A stretch of DNA of 64,000 bases from Paraburkholderia bonniea (GCF_009455625.1 NZ_QPEQ01000001.1:682001-746000), one strand, 5' to 3'. Counted from the stretch's first letter, positions 1 through 10,713 are shown. The notes: a model not told the origin generated them from the letters alone. Made by a program: numbers and translations.

Positions 1-2661
1 ACGGACGAATTCCGTCAGCGGGTGGGGCGTGGTGAATCGCTCGACAAGCTGCTGCCAGAAGCCTTTGCGGTGTGCCGTGAGGCAAGTCGGCGGGTGTTGA
101 AGATGCGGCACTTCGATGTGCAATTGATCGGCGGGATGGTGCTGCATTACGGCAAGATCGCAGAAATGCGCACCGGCGAGGGCAAAACCCTTGTCGCTAC
201 GCTCGCGGCTTATTTGAATGCGTTGTCTGGGCATGGCGTGCATGTTGTCACGGTGAATGATTACCTCGCCCGGCGCGATGCTGAGTGGATGAGCCGCCTG
301 TATAACTTCCTGGGCCTGACGGTTGGCATCAATCTGTCGCAGATGGATCACGGCGTTAAGCAGGAAGCCTACGCAGCGGATATCACCTATGGCACCAACA
401 ACGAGTTCGGCTTTGACTATCTGCGCGACAACATGGTCTACGAGACTGGCGCGCGTGTTCAGCGTGCGTTGAATTTCGCCATCGTCGACGAGGTTGATTC
501 GATCCTGATCGACGAAGCCCGCACACCGCTGATTATTTCTGGTCAAGCCGAAGATCACACTGATCTCTACGTGCGAATGAATGCGCTGCCGCCACTGCTT
601 GAGCGTCAGATCGGTGAAGAAAAAGCCGATGGCACCGGGGTAGAAGTGCCTGGCGACTACACACTGGACGAAAAGGCACGCCAGGTATTTTTGACTGAAG
701 CGGGTCATGAAAAAGCTGAGCGCCTGCTGTCCGAATGGGGCTTGATTGGTCCGGGCGAGAGCCTCTACGCACCACAAAACATCACGTTGATGCACCACGT
801 GTACGCTGCGCTGCGTGCCCATATGCTGTTTCATCGAGACCAGCACTACGTTTCGCAAGATGGTGAGATCGTGATCGTTGACGAATTCACTGGTCGGCTG
901 ATGGTGGGCCGGCGCTGGTCTGACGGGCTGCATCAGGCCGTCGAAGCTAAAGAGCACGTCAAGATTCAGAGCGAGAACCAAACGCTCGCGTCGATTACGT
1001 TCCAGAACTACTTCCGTATGTACGGCAAGCTGTCCGGCATGACCGGTACGGCTGACACCGAGGCCTACGAGTTCAACGAAATTTACGGTCTCGAAACGGT
1101 TGTGATCCCAACCAACCGTCAGCCGAAGCGAATCGACAAGCAAGACCAGATCTACAAGACCGCAGAAGAGCGTTACGACGCAGTGATCCGGGACATCCGG
1201 GACTGTTATGAGCGCGGTCAGCCGGTACTGGTAGGCACGACTTCGATTGAAAATTCCGAGCTGCTGTCGCATTTGCTGAAGCAGGCGGAGTTGCCGCATG
1301 AAGTGCTCAACGCTAAGCAGCACGCGCGCGAAGCCGAGATCGTGGCTGAAGCAGGGCGGCCGCAACGCATCACTATTGCCACCAATATGGCTGGGCGCGG
1401 CACCGACATCGTGCTGGGTGGCAACGCCGAGAAGCAGGCGATGTTCATCGACGAAGACGCGTCGATTCCCGCAGAAGAAAAACAACGCCGGATCAAGAAG
1501 TTGCACGATGAATGGCAGGCGCTGCATAACCAGGTGAAGGCGGCTGGCGGCTTGCACATCATTGGGACTGAACGGCACGAATCTCGCCGTATCGACAACC
1601 AGTTGCGCGGGCGCGCTGGCCGTCAGGGCGACCCGGGCTCATCGCGTTTTTATCTTTCGCTGGATGATCCGCTGCTGCGTATTTTCGCGGGCGACCGCGT
1701 TCGCGCCATCATGGACCGGCTGAAGATGCCAGAAGGCGAGGCAATCGAGGCGGGCATTGTCACGCGTTCGATTGAGTCGGCGCAACGCAAGGTCGAAGCG
1801 CGTAATTTCGACGTGCGCAAGCAACTGCTCGAATACGATGACGTCTCGAATGACCAGCGCAAGGTCATTTATCAGCAGCGTAATGAGCTGCTGGAAGCGC
1901 AGGACATCACCGATACCATTGGCGCGATGCGTCATAGCGTGACCACCGATATTGTTCGCCAGTTCGTTCCTGTCGGCAGTATCGAGGAACAGTGGGACAT
2001 TCCTGAGCTAGAAGAAGTGCTGCGCAACGACTGGCAGCTTGATCTGGCGATTCAGGAAATGATCAACGAATCGAAGTCGATTGACGCTGATGAGATCCGT
2101 GAAGCTGTGCTGGCTGCCTCTGACGAAGCCTATGAAGCCAAGGTGGCGCAGGTCGGGCGCGAGTCATTTTGCTCGTTTGAGCGCTCGATCATGCTGCAAA
2201 CGGTTGATCGCAGCTGGCGTGAACATCTCGCCGCGCTTGACCATCTCCGCCAGGGGATTCATTTGCGCGGTTATGCACAAAAAAATCCGAAGCAGGAATA
2301 CAAGCGCGAGGCTTTTGAGTTGTTCGCCGCGATGCTGGATGCGGTGAAGCAGGAAGTCACCCGTATCGTGATGAACGTGCAAATCCAGTCGCCAGAGCAG
2401 CTTGAACTGGCTACCGAGCAGTACGAGGAGCAAGCTGGCCATCTGGAAAACGTCGAGTTCCGGCATGCAGATTTTCCAGGCGCATCGGCGTTGCCACTGG
2501 CCTCAGATGCCGCCGCCGCGATGGTCAGCAGTGCACTGGGCCAGACTTCGCCCGCTGGTGATTCCTCGTCCGCGGGCTCCGTGCCCAAAGTTGGCCGGAA
2601 CGATCCGTGCCCATGCGGTAGCGGCAAGAAGTACAAACAGTGTCACGGAAAGGTTGGCTAA
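1..2661 (+). CDS. secA: Preprotein translocase ATPase SecA (5' end missing)
   Basis: SecA is the motor that drives unfolded preproteins through SecYEG at the inner membrane. The reading frame is open from base 1, so the gene starts before the window; by comparison with the usual ~900-930 residues, roughly 45 residues are missing. Visible features are the nucleotide-binding motif [13 protein letters not shown] near the left end, the DEAD-type segment [15 protein letters not shown], the helicase-like motif [10 protein letters not shown], and the C-terminal zinc-binding SEC-C tail ([13 protein letters not shown]) that contacts SecB and ribosomes. A GTG at 22 is internal to the conserved N-terminal region and is not the start. 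The stop is followed by a terminator at 2761, so argJ is probably a separate transcript. Identification is firm. Confidence 0.97.
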   Translation, partial: TDEFRQRVGRGESLDKLLPEAFAVCREASRRVLKMRHFDVQLIGGMVLHYGKIAEMRTGEGKTLVATLAAYLNALSGHGVHVVTVNDYLARRDAEWMSRLYNFLGLTVGINLSQMDHGVKQEAYAADITYGTNNEFGFDYLRDNMVYETGARVQRALNFAIVDEVDSILIDEARTPLIISGQAEDHTDLYVRMNALPPLLERQIGEEKADGTGVEVPGDYTLDEKARQVFLTEAGHEKAERLLSEWGLIGPGESLYAPQNITLMHHVYAALRAHMLFHRDQHYVSQDGEIVIVDEFTGRLMVGRRWSDGLHQAVEAKEHVKIQSENQTLASITFQNYFRMYGKLSGMTGTADTEAYEFNEIYGLETVVIPTNRQPKRIDKQDQIYKTAEERYDAVIRDIRDCYERGQPVLVGTTSIENSELLSHLLKQAELPHEVLNAKQHAREAEIVAEAGRPQRITIATNMAGRGTDIVLGGNAEKQAMFIDEDASIPAEEKQRRIKKLHDEWQALHNQVKAAGGLHIIGTERHESRRIDNQLRGRAGRQGDPGSSRFYLSLDDPLLRIFAGDRVRAIMDRLKMPEGEAIEAGIVTRSIESAQRKVEARNFDVRKQLLEYDDVSNDQRKVIYQQRNELLEAQDITDTIGAMRHSVTTDIVRQFVPVGSIEEQWDIPELEEVLRNDWQLDLAIQEMINESKSIDADEIREAVLAASDEAYEAKVAQVGRESFCSFERSIMLQTVDRSWREHLAALDHLRQGIHLRGYAQKNPKQEYKREAFELFAAMLDAVKQEVTRIVMNVQIQSPEQLELATEQYEEQAGHLENVEFRHADFPGASALPLASDAAAAMVSSALGQTSPAGDSSSAGSVPKVGRNDPCPCGSGKKYKQCHGKVG

Positions 2662-2760
2662 GCCCGCGAAGGCGGTGCTTCCAGCCTGTTTCATGCGCTG
2701 TTCCGTTCGTCATGGCGGGGTGTGGCGGCGTTAAGCCGCTCCCCCGTTTTGATTTACCCA

Positions 2761-2784
2761 ATGCCGGCCCTGTGCCGGCATTTT
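2761..2784 (+). terminator. Rho-independent terminator after secA
   Basis: Perfect 8-bp stem ATGCCGGC / GCCGGCAT (2761-2768 and 2774-2781) with a 5-nt loop and a short T run. It lies 100 bp after the secA stop and 23 bp before the argJ start, so it separates the two genes. Confidence 0.7.
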
Positions 2785-2806
2785 CAACTTAAGCCAGGTC
2801 TCTACG

Positions 2807-4048
2807 ATGGCCGTCAACTTTCCTTCGCTTGATCCCGCTCAACTTCATCCGGTTCCTGGCGTCACGCTGGGTTGGGCTGAAGCCAATATCCGCAAGCCGA
2901 ACCGCAAGGACGTGCTGGTGATTTCGCTTGATGATGGCGCAAGCGTTGCGGGTGTTTTTACCTCGAATCGTTTTTGTGCCGCGCCCGTCGTGCTATGCCG
3001 TGAGCATTTGCAACAGACGAGCGCGAGCGGGAAAAGCATCCGGGCGCTAGTCGTCAACACCGGCAATGCGAATGCGGGCACGGGCGAATCTGGCCTCTCC
3101 CACGCACGGCAAACTTGTGCCGAACTGGCGCGCCTCGCCGGTATCGAGGCTGAGCAGGTGCTGCCATTTTCGACCGGTGTGATTCTTGAACCGCTGCCGG
3201 TTGAGCGGCTGAAAGCAGGGCTGCCCGCAGCGCTGGCAAATCGCCAGACGGCGAACTGGTACAACGCCGCGCAAGCCATCATGACTACGGACACGCTACC
3301 GAAGGCCGCGTCCCGCCAGGTGCAGATCGACGGTCATACCATCACGCTGACGGGGATTAGCAAGGGTGCGGGCATGATTAAGCCGAACATGGCGACCATG
3401 CTGGGTTTTCTCGCATTTGATGCTGCCGTTGAGCCGAGCGTGCTGGACACACTGGTGAAGTCGGTTGCCGACCGCTCTTTTAACTGCATCACGATCGACG
3501 GCGATACCTCGACCAACGATTCCTTCATCCTGATCGCCTCGGGCAAATCGGGTTTGCCGATGATTACCTCGACTGATAGCCCGGCTTATGCCGCGTTGCT
3601 CGCTGCGGTAACTGAGGTCGCGCAAATGCTGGCGCAACTGATCGTGCGCGATGGAGAAGGGGCGACGAAGTTCATCACGGTTCAGGTCGAAGGTGGCCAG
3701 ACTCTCGCTGAATGCCGCCAGATCGCGTATGCGATTGGCCATTCGCCGCTGGTCAAAACGGCTTTTTATGCGTCAGATCCAAACCTGGGCCGGATCCTGG
3801 CCGCGATCGGCTATGCCGGAATCACCGACCTCGATGTGGGCAAGATCGACCTGTATCTGGATGATGTGCTGGTGGCGCAAGCGGGCGGCCGGAACCCGGC
3901 ATACCGCGAAGAGGACGGTCAGCGGGTGATGCAGCAAAGCGAAATCACAATCCGTGTCGTTCTTGGCCGGGGTGCGGCACAGGCCACGATCTGGACGTGC
4001 GACCTGTCGCATGACTACGTAAGCATTAATGCGGACTATCGCTCTTGA
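2807..4048 (+). CDS. argJ: Bifunctional glutamate N-acetyltransferase / N-acetylglutamate synthase ArgJ
   Basis: ArgJ moves the acetyl group from N-acetylornithine to glutamate (the cyclic arginine pathway) and in the bifunctional form can also use acetyl-CoA. The protein is 413 residues, a normal length. The self-cleavage signature is present as [16 protein letters not shown]; the precursor should be cut between Ala196 and Thr197, with Thr197 becoming the nucleophile of the beta chain. The ATG at 2807 has a modest AGG upstream and the N-terminus ([10 protein letters not shown]) fits the family. The following ATPase gene begins 4 nt after the stop, suggesting co-transcription. Mono- versus bifunctionality cannot be decided from sequence alone. 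Confidence 0.96.
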   Translation: MAVNFPSLDPAQLHPVPGVTLGWAEANIRKPNRKDVLVISLDDGASVAGVFTSNRFCAAPVVLCREHLQQTSASGKSIRALVVNTGNANAGTGESGLSHARQTCAELARLAGIEAEQVLPFSTGVILEPLPVERLKAGLPAALANRQTANWYNAAQAIMTTDTLPKAASRQVQIDGHTITLTGISKGAGMIKPNMATMLGFLAFDAAVEPSVLDTLVKSVADRSFNCITIDGDTSTNDSFILIASGKSGLPMITSTDSPAYAALLAAVTEVAQMLAQLIVRDGEGATKFITVQVEGGQTLAECRQIAYAIGHSPLVKTAFYASDPNLGRILAAIGYAGITDLDVGKIDLYLDDVLVAQAGGRNPAYREEDGQRVMQQSEITIRVVLGRGAAQATIWTCDLSHDYVSINADYRS

Positions 4049-4052
4049 CATC

Positions 4053-4922
4053 ATGGACAAGCTCGAACAGTTTTTGACGCGTGCCGAGGCCTTGCTGGCC
4101 CGTCTGGAAGGCATCTTGCCACCTGCTACGCAGCAGGTGGATTGGTCTGCCGCAGTGGCCTTTCGCTGGCGCAAGCGGCAGGGGCGCGGCTATTTGCAGC
4201 CAGTGCCGGGAGTTTCCTTCATCGCACTGGATGATCTGCAAAATATTGAGCGCCAAAAAGCGCTTATCGAACAAAACACTCGCCAGTTTGTTCGCCAGCA
4301 GCCGGCTAACAACGTATTGCTGACGGGCGCGCGCGGCACCGGAAAATCCTCGTTGATTAAAGCGTGCCTGAATGCCTACGCGAAAGACGGCTTGCGTCTG
4401 ATCGAGGTAGACAAAGACGATTTGCATGATCTGGGCGATATCGTCGATCTGATCTCTGCGCGTCCCGAGCGTTTTATTGTGTTCTGTGACGACCTGTCGT
4501 TCGAAGACGGCGAATCCGGCTACAAGGCGCTGAAGGTTGCGCTGGATGGCTCCGTGGCGGCGCAGTCGGATAACGTGCTGATCTACGCGACGTCGAACCG
4601 GCGTCATCTGCTGCCTGAATACATGAGCGACAACGAGAGCTACAAGCACACCTCCGACGGTGAGATTCACCCTGGGGAAGTGGTTGAAGAAAAGATCTCG
4701 TTATCGGAGCGTTTTGGCCTGTGGGTCAGCTTTTACCCGTTTAAGCAGGACGATTATCTGGCGATCGTGGCGCACTGGTTGCGCCATTTCGGCTGCGATG
4801 ATGCTGGCGTGGAAGCCGCGCGAGGTGACGCGTTGGTCTGGGCGCTGGAGCGGGGCTCACGTTCTGGCCGCGTGGCGTGGCAGTTCGCCCGTGACTGGTC
4901 TGGCCGCAGGTCGGTGGTATGA
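4053..4922 (+). CDS. AAA+ family ATPase, DUF815 (COG2607-like)
   Basis: A predicted cytoplasmic P-loop ATPase of about 289 residues. The Walker A motif is LLTGARGTGKSSL and a Walker B-like strand is RFIVFCDDLSF; a sensor-like ATSNRRHLLPE follows. This matches the DUF815 group, whose cellular role is not established. I chose the ATG at 4053 (MDKLEQFL), 4 nt after the argJ stop; an in-frame start at 4029 would overlap argJ by 20 nt. The stop overlaps the next start (ATGA at 4919-4922), so translation is probably coupled to the downstream Nudix gene. Confidence 0.85.
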   Translation: MDKLEQFLTRAEALLARLEGILPPATQQVDWSAAVAFRWRKRQGRGYLQPVPGVSFIALDDLQNIERQKALIEQNTRQFVRQQPANNVLLTGARGTGKSSLIKACLNAYAKDGLRLIEVDKDDLHDLGDIVDLISARPERFIVFCDDLSFEDGESGYKALKVALDGSVAAQSDNVLIYATSNRRHLLPEYMSDNESYKHTSDGEIHPGEVVEEKISLSERFGLWVSFYPFKQDDYLAIVAHWLRHFGCDDAGVEAARGDALVWALERGSRSGRVAWQFARDWSGRRSVV

Positions 4923-5371
4923 CGGCCGCATCTGGGTCTACTGATAAGGTCCGGCCCGTCACCGAAGTCGCGGTGGGCGTGCTGGTTCAGCCGGATGGCC
5001 GTTATTTGCTGGCTCAGCGTCCGGCGGGCAAACCTTATGAAGGGTACTGGGAGTTTCCTGGCGGCAAGCTGGAGCCGGGCGAATCAGTTGAAGCCGCACT
5101 GGCGCGCGAACTGCACGAAGAGCTGGGTATCGACGTCAAGGAAAGCCGGCGCTGGCACATGCTGGAGCACGATTACCCGCATGCGTATGTGCGGCTCTAT
5201 TTTTGCAAGGTGACGAAGTGGGCAGGGGAGCCGCATGGCCGCGAAGGTCAGGCGTTTGTCTGGCAGGCGTTGCCAGCGACTGTCGCCCCGCTTTTGCCAG
5301 CGACTATTCCGGTGCTTGAATGGCTCGCGGCAGAAGGCCTGAACCCGGGGTTGGGCAAGCTAGCCGATTAG
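4919..5371 (+). CDS. mutT: MutT-type Nudix hydrolase (8-oxo-dGTP diphosphatase)
   Basis: Nudix hydrolases of this type remove oxidised 8-oxo-dGTP from the nucleotide pool and so limit A:T to C:G transversions. The 150-residue protein has a full Nudix box at residues 49-71, with Gly49, Glu55 and the catalytic REL-EE-G core (Arg63, Glu64, Glu67, Glu68, Gly70). The preceding QRPAGKPYEGYWEFPGG is typical of MutT. The start codon overlaps the stop of the upstream ATPase by 4 nt. The gene converges on yacG with only one base between the two stops. The exact substrate is inferred from family similarity. Confidence 0.88.
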   Translation: MTAASGSTDKVRPVTEVAVGVLVQPDGRYLLAQRPAGKPYEGYWEFPGGKLEPGESVEAALARELHEELGIDVKESRRWHMLEHDYPHAYVRLYFCKVTKWAGEPHGREGQAFVWQALPATVAPLLPATIPVLEWLAAEGLNPGLGKLAD

Positions 5372-5372
5372 A

Positions 5373-5588
5373 TTAGTGCGAATGTGGGCTGGCGTCGCTG
5401 CCGGGAGTGTCTTCGGATGGCGGTTCATCGTCGGTGCTGCCAATCCGGTATTTCTCAGCCGCCCACGCACCGAGGTCGGTCTGCTTGCAGCGCTCAGAAC
5501 AGAATGGACGGAAGCGGTTTTCAGGGAGCCACTGAACGCTTGTTCCGCAGGTAGGGCATTTGACGACGGTAGGCATACGGTCAGGCAT
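5373..5588 (-). CDS. yacG: DNA gyrase inhibitor YacG
   Basis: A 71-residue zinc protein of the YacG family, which binds GyrB and inhibits DNA gyrase in E. coli. The four zinc ligands are visible as CPTC (Cys11, Cys14) and CSERC (Cys30, Cys34), followed by the conserved [14 protein letters not shown] segment. The C-terminal tail is acidic and low in complexity, as usual. It lies downstream of coaE and zapD on the same strand, the common proteobacterial order coaE-zapD-yacG. Confidence 0.92.
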   Translation of the reverse strand: MPDRMPTVVKCPTCGTSVQWLPENRFRPFCSERCKQTDLGAWAAEKYRIGSTDDEPPSEDTPGSDASPHSH

Positions 5589-5632
5589 TCAGCAAAAACA
5601 GAACGATTAAAAATAGCCGCGACTTTATTTAT

Positions 5633-6388
5633 TCAAAGGCTGCAGACAGTGAGCTGGAACGGCACGTCGATATCAACGGCACGTGGCCGCAGATCGCCAT
5701 CCTGTACCGTGAACCGCACCCAGAGCATGTACTTGTTGGCACTCGCCTCAGGAATCACCCGCAATTCTGGTGCCATCCGGACCTGCATCAACTGATACGA
5801 ACGCCCCGAGAGCATTTGCTGGTAGCTGCCCTGCATGGCCATCACCTTGGATGCTTGCCCTGATTCACGCGCAAGCCGCAGGACGATAGTGGCCGCATCG
5901 CGCAAAGGTAATAACGGCGTGACCCATTTGGCGATGTCCTGCTGGCGTTGTTCGGGGTGCATTTGCTGCCATGCGTGGTACGACGGCAGATCAAACTTGC
6001 AGGTGCCCCCTGGAATGATCGCCCTGCTACGGATACTGGCTAGCCATTCATTGTCGGTAAGATGCTGGCCGGTTTTGCCTTGCATGTTTGACAGGCCCGC
6101 CAAGGTTTGTTCGATTTCACCCAGCACGGTTTCAAGCGCATTTTGTTCGATACCGGGATTGCCCCGGAATGGAGCGAGTGTCTGTCTTTGCCGTTCGAGC
6201 TCTTTCATCAGGTCTGATTTCAGATCTGCGCGCCCGGCAACTTCAGCAATTTCAAACAGGGTGGTGAGTGCGACGTGATGTTCCCGCGCGTCTTCCTGGG
6301 TGAGGAAAAAGGTAAAGCGCTCGAACAGGTCTTCGAGGCGCAGTAGCGTCCGGATTCGCTCGTTGAATGGATACTCGTAAAGAATCAA
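5633..6388 (-). CDS. zapD: Cell division protein ZapD
   Basis: ZapD (DUF1342) binds the C-terminal tail of FtsZ and cross-links FtsZ filaments in the divisome. The 251-residue protein begins [19 protein letters not shown], the hallmark N-terminus of the family, and has the usual all-helical first half and beta-rich C-terminal half. It sits between coaE and yacG on the same strand, a strongly conserved neighbourhood that supports the call. Confidence 0.94.
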   Translation of the reverse strand: MILYEYPFNERIRTLLRLEDLFERFTFFLTQEDAREHHVALTTLFEIAEVAGRADLKSDLMKELERQRQTLAPFRGNPGIEQNALETVLGEIEQTLAGLSNMQGKTGQHLTDNEWLASIRSRAIIPGGTCKFDLPSYHAWQQMHPEQRQQDIAKWVTPLLPLRDAATIVLRLARESGQASKVMAMQGSYQQMLSGRSYQLMQVRMAPELRVIPEASANKYMLWVRFTVQDGDLRPRAVDIDVPFQLTVCSL

Positions 6389-6501
6389 GCGCGCTCGCCT
6401 CGGGCGTGGTGGGAGGTGGAATTGCAGGACATTCTAATGCGCCAGGACTACCCTAGCAATCACGCACTCTCCTTGTGTGCGTTTATCTTCAAATAGTCCG
6501 C

Positions 6502-7113
6502 TCAGAATGCGCGGGGCTTTGCCAGTAATAGATATCGCTGATGCAGTGCGTGGATTCTGGCGTCGAGCGTAGCGTGGTTTTCGTCCTCGTTGAGGATGAC
6601 ATCGTCTGCGGCTTGAAGCCGTTCAGCACGGCTCGCCTGGCGGGCCATGATTGCCAGCACCTGGTTGCGAGTGAAGGCATTGCGGCGTTGCACGCGCAGG
6701 ATCTGTGTTTCGGTGGCGCAGTCCACTACCAGAATGCGGTTGACTCGTTCACGCCAGCCGCCTGATTCCACTAGCAGCGGTACCGCCACGATGACATACG
6801 GGCCATATGCCGCATGCTGTTCACGTTCGGCTTCGGCGCGGATTAACGGATGCGTGATGGCTTCGAGGCGCTGGCGGGCCGCTTCATTGCTAAACACGCG
6901 CGCGCGCATTGCCGCGCGGTCAAGTGAGCCATCCGGTGCGACAAACTGCTGGCCAAATTCGGCGGAGATCAATGGCATCGCCTGGCCTTGAGGGCCGGTG
7001 ATACGGTGCGCGATCACGTCAGTGTCCACGATCGGCACACCGTGTTTCGAGAACACTTCGGCGACAGTTGATTTGCCGCTGCCAATGCCGCCGGTGAGCC
7101 CCACTGCAAACAT
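6502..7113 (-). CDS. coaE: Dephospho-CoA kinase CoaE
   Basis: CoaE phosphorylates the 3'-hydroxyl of the ribose in dephospho-CoA, the last step of coenzyme A synthesis. The 203-residue protein starts [16 protein letters not shown], with a P-loop at residues 8-16, followed by the VDTDVIAH segment that positions substrate. Length and motifs are normal. It starts 3 nt after the pilD stop, so it is probably the distal gene of the pilB-pilC-pilD-coaE transcript. Confidence 0.96.
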   Translation of the reverse strand: MFAVGLTGGIGSGKSTVAEVFSKHGVPIVDTDVIAHRITGPQGQAMPLISAEFGQQFVAPDGSLDRAAMRARVFSNEAARQRLEAITHPLIRAEAEREQHAAYGPYVIVAVPLLVESGGWRERVNRILVVDCATETQILRVQRRNAFTRNQVLAIMARQASRAERLQAADDVILNEDENHATLDARIHALHQRYLLLAKPRAF

Positions 7114-7116
7114 CAG

Positions 7117-8025
7117 TCAGCCTCCCAGCGCGAGATAAAACGGACTGCCCAGAAATAGCGTGATAGCGCCGCCTGCTGCGAGAAAGGGGCCGAAGGGCAG
7201 GGGTTCTTCAAAGCGCATCCGCCCAATCCACGTTGCAGCAAGCCCTGTTGCGGCACCTGCCACGGCGGCGATGAGCACGATTTGCGGCAATGCTGTCCAG
7301 CCCAGCCAGGCACCTAATGCGGCTAGCAGTTTGAAATCGCCATAGCCCATGCCTTCGACGCCACGCACGAGCCGGAAAATCCAGTGAACACTCCACAGCA
7401 CCAGATAGCCCGCGATTGCACCTGAGACGGCATCGTGCAGCGAGGTGAACGCGCCGTTGAAGTTGACGATCAGTCCAGCCCAGAGCAAGGGCAAGGTCAT
7501 CGAATCTGGGAGCAGATGGGTATCAATGTCGATAGCGCTCATCGCCAGTAATGCAGCGCACAGACCAAACGCCGCTAGCGCCATGCCGGTCGGGCCGAAT
7601 GTCACGAGTGCACCAATGGCGCACAAGGCGCTAGCGAGTTCAAGCAGCGGGTAGCGTGGGCTAATGTGGGCCTGGCAGTGGGAGCAGCGTCCACGGAGCA
7701 GTACGTAACTGAGCAGCGGGATGTTTTCCCAGACTTTGAGCGTGTGAGCGCAATGCGGGCAGGCGCTGCGCGGCTGCCACAGGTTGTAGCGCGCAGGAGG
7801 GGGGATGTCGGCGGCGGGTTCGCTGGTCAGTTCGCTGATTTCGGCGCGCCAGGCGCGTTCCAGCATGATGGGCACGCGATGTACGACAACGTTTAAAAAG
7901 CTGCCTATTACCAGGCCGATGACCCCGGCAAAGAGGAGCTGGAAATGAATGGGCAGTGCGCTGAAGGCGAATTCAACGGTGCTCGTGAACGGCGCGAATA
8001 ACGTGTGGGAGAAGATATCTGGCAC
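7117..8025 (-). CDS. pilD: Prepilin peptidase / N-methyltransferase PilD
   Basis: PilD is the inner-membrane aspartic protease that cleaves type IV prepilins and related pseudopilins and then N-methylates the new N-terminus. The 302-residue protein has the N-terminal cytoplasmic zinc cluster (CPHC at 89-92 and CSHC at 114-117). The two catalytic aspartate regions are AIDIDTHLLPD (Asp165/Asp167) and GMGYGDFK (Asp230). About eight hydrophobic segments follow the usual layout. The start is a GTG. It is downstream of pilC and immediately upstream of coaE. Confidence 0.95.
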   Translation of the reverse strand: MPDIFSHTLFAPFTSTVEFAFSALPIHFQLLFAGVIGLVIGSFLNVVVHRVPIMLERAWRAEISELTSEPAADIPPPARYNLWQPRSACPHCAHTLKVWENIPLLSYVLLRGRCSHCQAHISPRYPLLELASALCAIGALVTFGPTGMALAAFGLCAALLAMSAIDIDTHLLPDSMTLPLLWAGLIVNFNGAFTSLHDAVSGAIAGYLVLWSVHWIFRLVRGVEGMGYGDFKLLAALGAWLGWTALPQIVLIAAVAGAATGLAATWIGRMRFEEPLPFGPFLAAGGAITLFLGSPFYLALGG

Positions 8026-8096
8026 GGGTGAGCTTAAAGCCGTTTAGGGCTGGTAGGGCGGAAAAGGAGGTGCGTCAGGAGAATCTGGCAGCGATG

Positions 8097-9314
8097 CTAC
8101 ACCACGTTTCCAAGCTGAATGATGGGCAGATACATAGCGATGACCAGCCCGCCGACGAGCAGGCCTAGCACCACAATCACCAGAGGCTCGCACAGGCCGG
8201 TTAGGGCGCCGGTCTTTTCTTCGACTTGCCGCTCGCCGAGGGTTGCGACGTCAAGCAACATCGTATCGAGCGCACCGGATTCTTCAGCTACGGCGATGGG
8301 CTGCACGATCTCAGCGGGAAAACATTTGACCGCCTGCATCGCCGCGGCTAATCGTTCGCCACGGCGCAAACGTGCGGCGATTTCATGCGTCGCACGGTCG
8401 AAAAACGCGTTGCCGGTGGCCTGTGTCAAGGAGTCGAGTGCGTCTGCTAGCGGCGTACCTGCACTGAGAAGCGTGCCGAGTGCCCGGCTCCAGCGGGTCG
8501 CACACAACGTGGTGAGTAATGAGCCTGCCAGCGGCAGCGTAAGGCACAGGTGCGAGAACCTCAGACGTGCAGCCGCCGAGCGCCGTAGCAAATGCGCGAA
8601 GGCCGCCAGGCCGACAACGCAGAGCCCGGCTACTGGCAGGCTCCAGCGCGCGGCTGCGGCAGACAGTGCCAGCACCAGTAGCGTTGGCGCAGGTAATGGC
8701 GCGCCGAAGCCATCGAAGATCTGTTTGAACGTCGGTACGACCCACACCAGTAGCGCTGTGGTGATGGCAATGGCCAGCAACAGGATTGCTACGGGATAGG
8801 TGAGTGCCGTCCGGACTTTGGCTCGTTGGGCAGCACTCCGTTCGCGGTCGTCAGCTATCCTGGCTAGCACCGTGGGCAGCGCTCCTGAGGCTTCTCCGAC
8901 TGCAGCGAGCTGACAATACAGTGGGCCAAACATTGATGGGTGACGTGCTAGGGCGGCGGAAAAATGCAATCCGGCGCTGATATCGCGCGCCAGCGTCCGG
9001 GCGATACGAGGCATGCCATCAGAGCCTGCCGCACGCGCGAGCAGGGCAAGCGCTGGCGCTAGCGGCAAGCCTGCGCGAAGCAGTCCCGCAAGCTGACGGG
9101 TAAAGCGGGTGACTTCGGCCGGACGGGCTTTGGCCGGAGGCGCTGGGCCACGGACAGTGAGCTCGGTGATGACTAGCCCGTTGCGTTTGAGCGATGCATG
9201 AGCCGTCACGGCATCCGGTGCGATCAGCGCACCGTGCTGGCTCGTGCCAGTGGCATCGACACCGCGCCAGGTGAAGCGAAACTCGTGCGTGCCAGTGGGC
9301 AGTGCGGTGTTCAT
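8097..9314 (-). CDS. pilC: Type IV pilus inner-membrane platform protein PilC
   Basis: PilC (T2SS-F/GspF family) forms the membrane platform that couples assembly ATPases to pilin extraction. The 405-residue protein has the two repeated GspF domains (roughly residues 70-195 and 270-390), each ending in a hydrophobic segment, and the typical EESGALDTML and GEASGALPTVL motifs. Its ATG overlaps the pilB stop by 4 nt, indicating translational coupling. No pilin gene is nearby, so the pilin must be encoded elsewhere. Confidence 0.93.
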   Translation of the reverse strand: MNTALPTGTHEFRFTWRGVDATGTSQHGALIAPDAVTAHASLKRNGLVITELTVRGPAPPAKARPAEVTRFTRQLAGLLRAGLPLAPALALLARAAGSDGMPRIARTLARDISAGLHFSAALARHPSMFGPLYCQLAAVGEASGALPTVLARIADDRERSAAQRAKVRTALTYPVAILLLAIAITTALLVWVVPTFKQIFDGFGAPLPAPTLLVLALSAAAARWSLPVAGLCVVGLAAFAHLLRRSAAARLRFSHLCLTLPLAGSLLTTLCATRWSRALGTLLSAGTPLADALDSLTQATGNAFFDRATHEIAARLRRGERLAAAMQAVKCFPAEIVQPIAVAEESGALDTMLLDVATLGERQVEEKTGALTGLCEPLVIVVLGLLVGGLVIAMYLPIIQLGNVV

Positions 9315-10630
9315 TCGTGCGAGGTCGCGTTGAGCGCTTCTGCCAGGCTGGTCGTGCCGTCGCGTACCCGGGCAAGTGCCGCGTCATGCAAAGTTGCCAC
9401 GCCTGCGGCGTGAGCCTGTTGTGCCAGGGCCTGCGTGCTGGCTCCTGCGACGATCTGCTCGCGCATGGCCACTGAAACTGGCAGAGTCTGATGAATCCCC
9501 ACGCGGCCACGATAGCCAATGCCGTGGCAGGCCTCGCATCCGGCCGCGACAAATGGGCGCCAGCCGCCGTCGAGCCGTGGGTCAGCGAGGCCAGCCGCGC
9601 GCAGCATGGCGGGTGTGTCCGTCGACGGGATGCGGCAGCTATGACATAGCCTGCGCACCAGGCGCTGTGCGGTGACCAGACGCAGTGCCGCAGCCAGGTT
9701 ATAAGGCGCGACGCCGATATCAATCAGGCGAGCGATCGCCGCTGGTGCATCGTTGGTATGCAGCGTAGAGAGAACCAGATGGCCGGTTTGCGCTGCTTTG
9801 ACCGCGACGTCGGCGGTTTCTTCGTCGCGGATCTCGCCAACCATGATGACGTCAGGGTCCTGGCGTAAAAACGCGCGGAGCGCTGCCGCGAAGGTCAGTC
9901 CGGATTTTTCGCGGACGCTGACCTGGTTGACGCCAGCCAACTGGATCTCTGCCGGATCCTCCACCGAACAAAGATTGCGTGACCCAGCGTTGAGCATTTG
10001 CAAAAAACAGTACAGCGACAGTGTTTTACCGCTGCCTGTTGGCCCCGTGACTAGCACGAGCCCGTGAGGCGCATGGATGGCTTCAGTGACGGTGCGATGC
10101 TGTGCCGCATCTAGCCCGAGGGCGGCAAGCGAAAGATCTTTCGGTAACGGATCAAGCCGGCGTAGAACGAGTTTTTCGCCGAAGAGCGTGGGTAATGAAT
10201 TCACCCGATAGTCGTCGTGTCCAGTAGCTGACGTAAGGCGTAGCCGGCCATCCTGAGGTACCCGTCGTTCGGCGATGTCCATCCGTGCGAGGACTTTGAC
10301 GCGTGTAATGAACGCATCACGCAAATGCGCCGGTGGCGCTGTGGTTTCATGCAGCACGCCATCGATTCGCAGGCGCATACGCCAGCCGTGCTCCCCCGGC
10401 TCGATATGCAGATCCGACGCATTACGGCGCGCGACTTCACGCAAGGTATCGGCCAGCAGCCGGACGGCAGGGCTGATATCCGAGCTGGCTAGCGCTGAGC
10501 CGTCGTCATGCAGCGCAGAACCCGGCTGCGGTGACGCTGCCGCAAACATGGCTGAAGGCGTCGCGCCAGGGGCTTTGCCTGGGAGAGCCAAGGTTGCATC
10601 AGAGGGAACGAAAAAGGAGGTTGAAGACAT
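9311..10630 (-). CDS. pilB: Type IV pilus assembly ATPase PilB / GspE family (short form)
   Basis: Hexameric ATPase powering pilus extension. The 439-residue protein has Walker A (TGPTGSGKT, residues 195-203), an Asp box and Walker B region (DPDVIMVGEIRDEETAD), the His box (AAQTGHLVLSTLHTNDA), and a C-terminal zinc-binding element made from CHSC and CEAC. Canonical PilB proteins have about 560-570 residues. Here the N-terminal GspE-N (MshEN) domain, which binds c-di-GMP in some homologues, appears to be missing or reduced to about 50 low-complexity residues. GspE of a type II secretion system is an alternative name, but the pilC-pilD context favours a pilus role. Confidence 0.88.
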   Translation of the reverse strand: MSSTSFFVPSDATLALPGKAPGATPSAMFAAASPQPGSALHDDGSALASSDISPAVRLLADTLREVARRNASDLHIEPGEHGWRMRLRIDGVLHETTAPPAHLRDAFITRVKVLARMDIAERRVPQDGRLRLTSATGHDDYRVNSLPTLFGEKLVLRRLDPLPKDLSLAALGLDAAQHRTVTEAIHAPHGLVLVTGPTGSGKTLSLYCFLQMLNAGSRNLCSVEDPAEIQLAGVNQVSVREKSGLTFAAALRAFLRQDPDVIMVGEIRDEETADVAVKAAQTGHLVLSTLHTNDAPAAIARLIDIGVAPYNLAAALRLVTAQRLVRRLCHSCRIPSTDTPAMLRAAGLADPRLDGGWRPFVAAGCEACHGIGYRGRVGIHQTLPVSVAMREQIVAGASTQALAQQAHAAGVATLHDAALARVRDGTTSLAEALNATSHE

Positions 10631-10713
10631 GGTTCACTGGCTGCACGCCACTTGTAAAACACAATGTCTTCATCATCGCGCGGCACAGCCGGGCGCGTCA
10701 TTAGGCCGAATGG

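Noticed and set aside
6462-6482. ACGCAC/GTGCGT hairpin between coaE and zapD as a terminator
   Set aside because: Only 6 bp and no T run on the minus strand, where both genes are transcribed.
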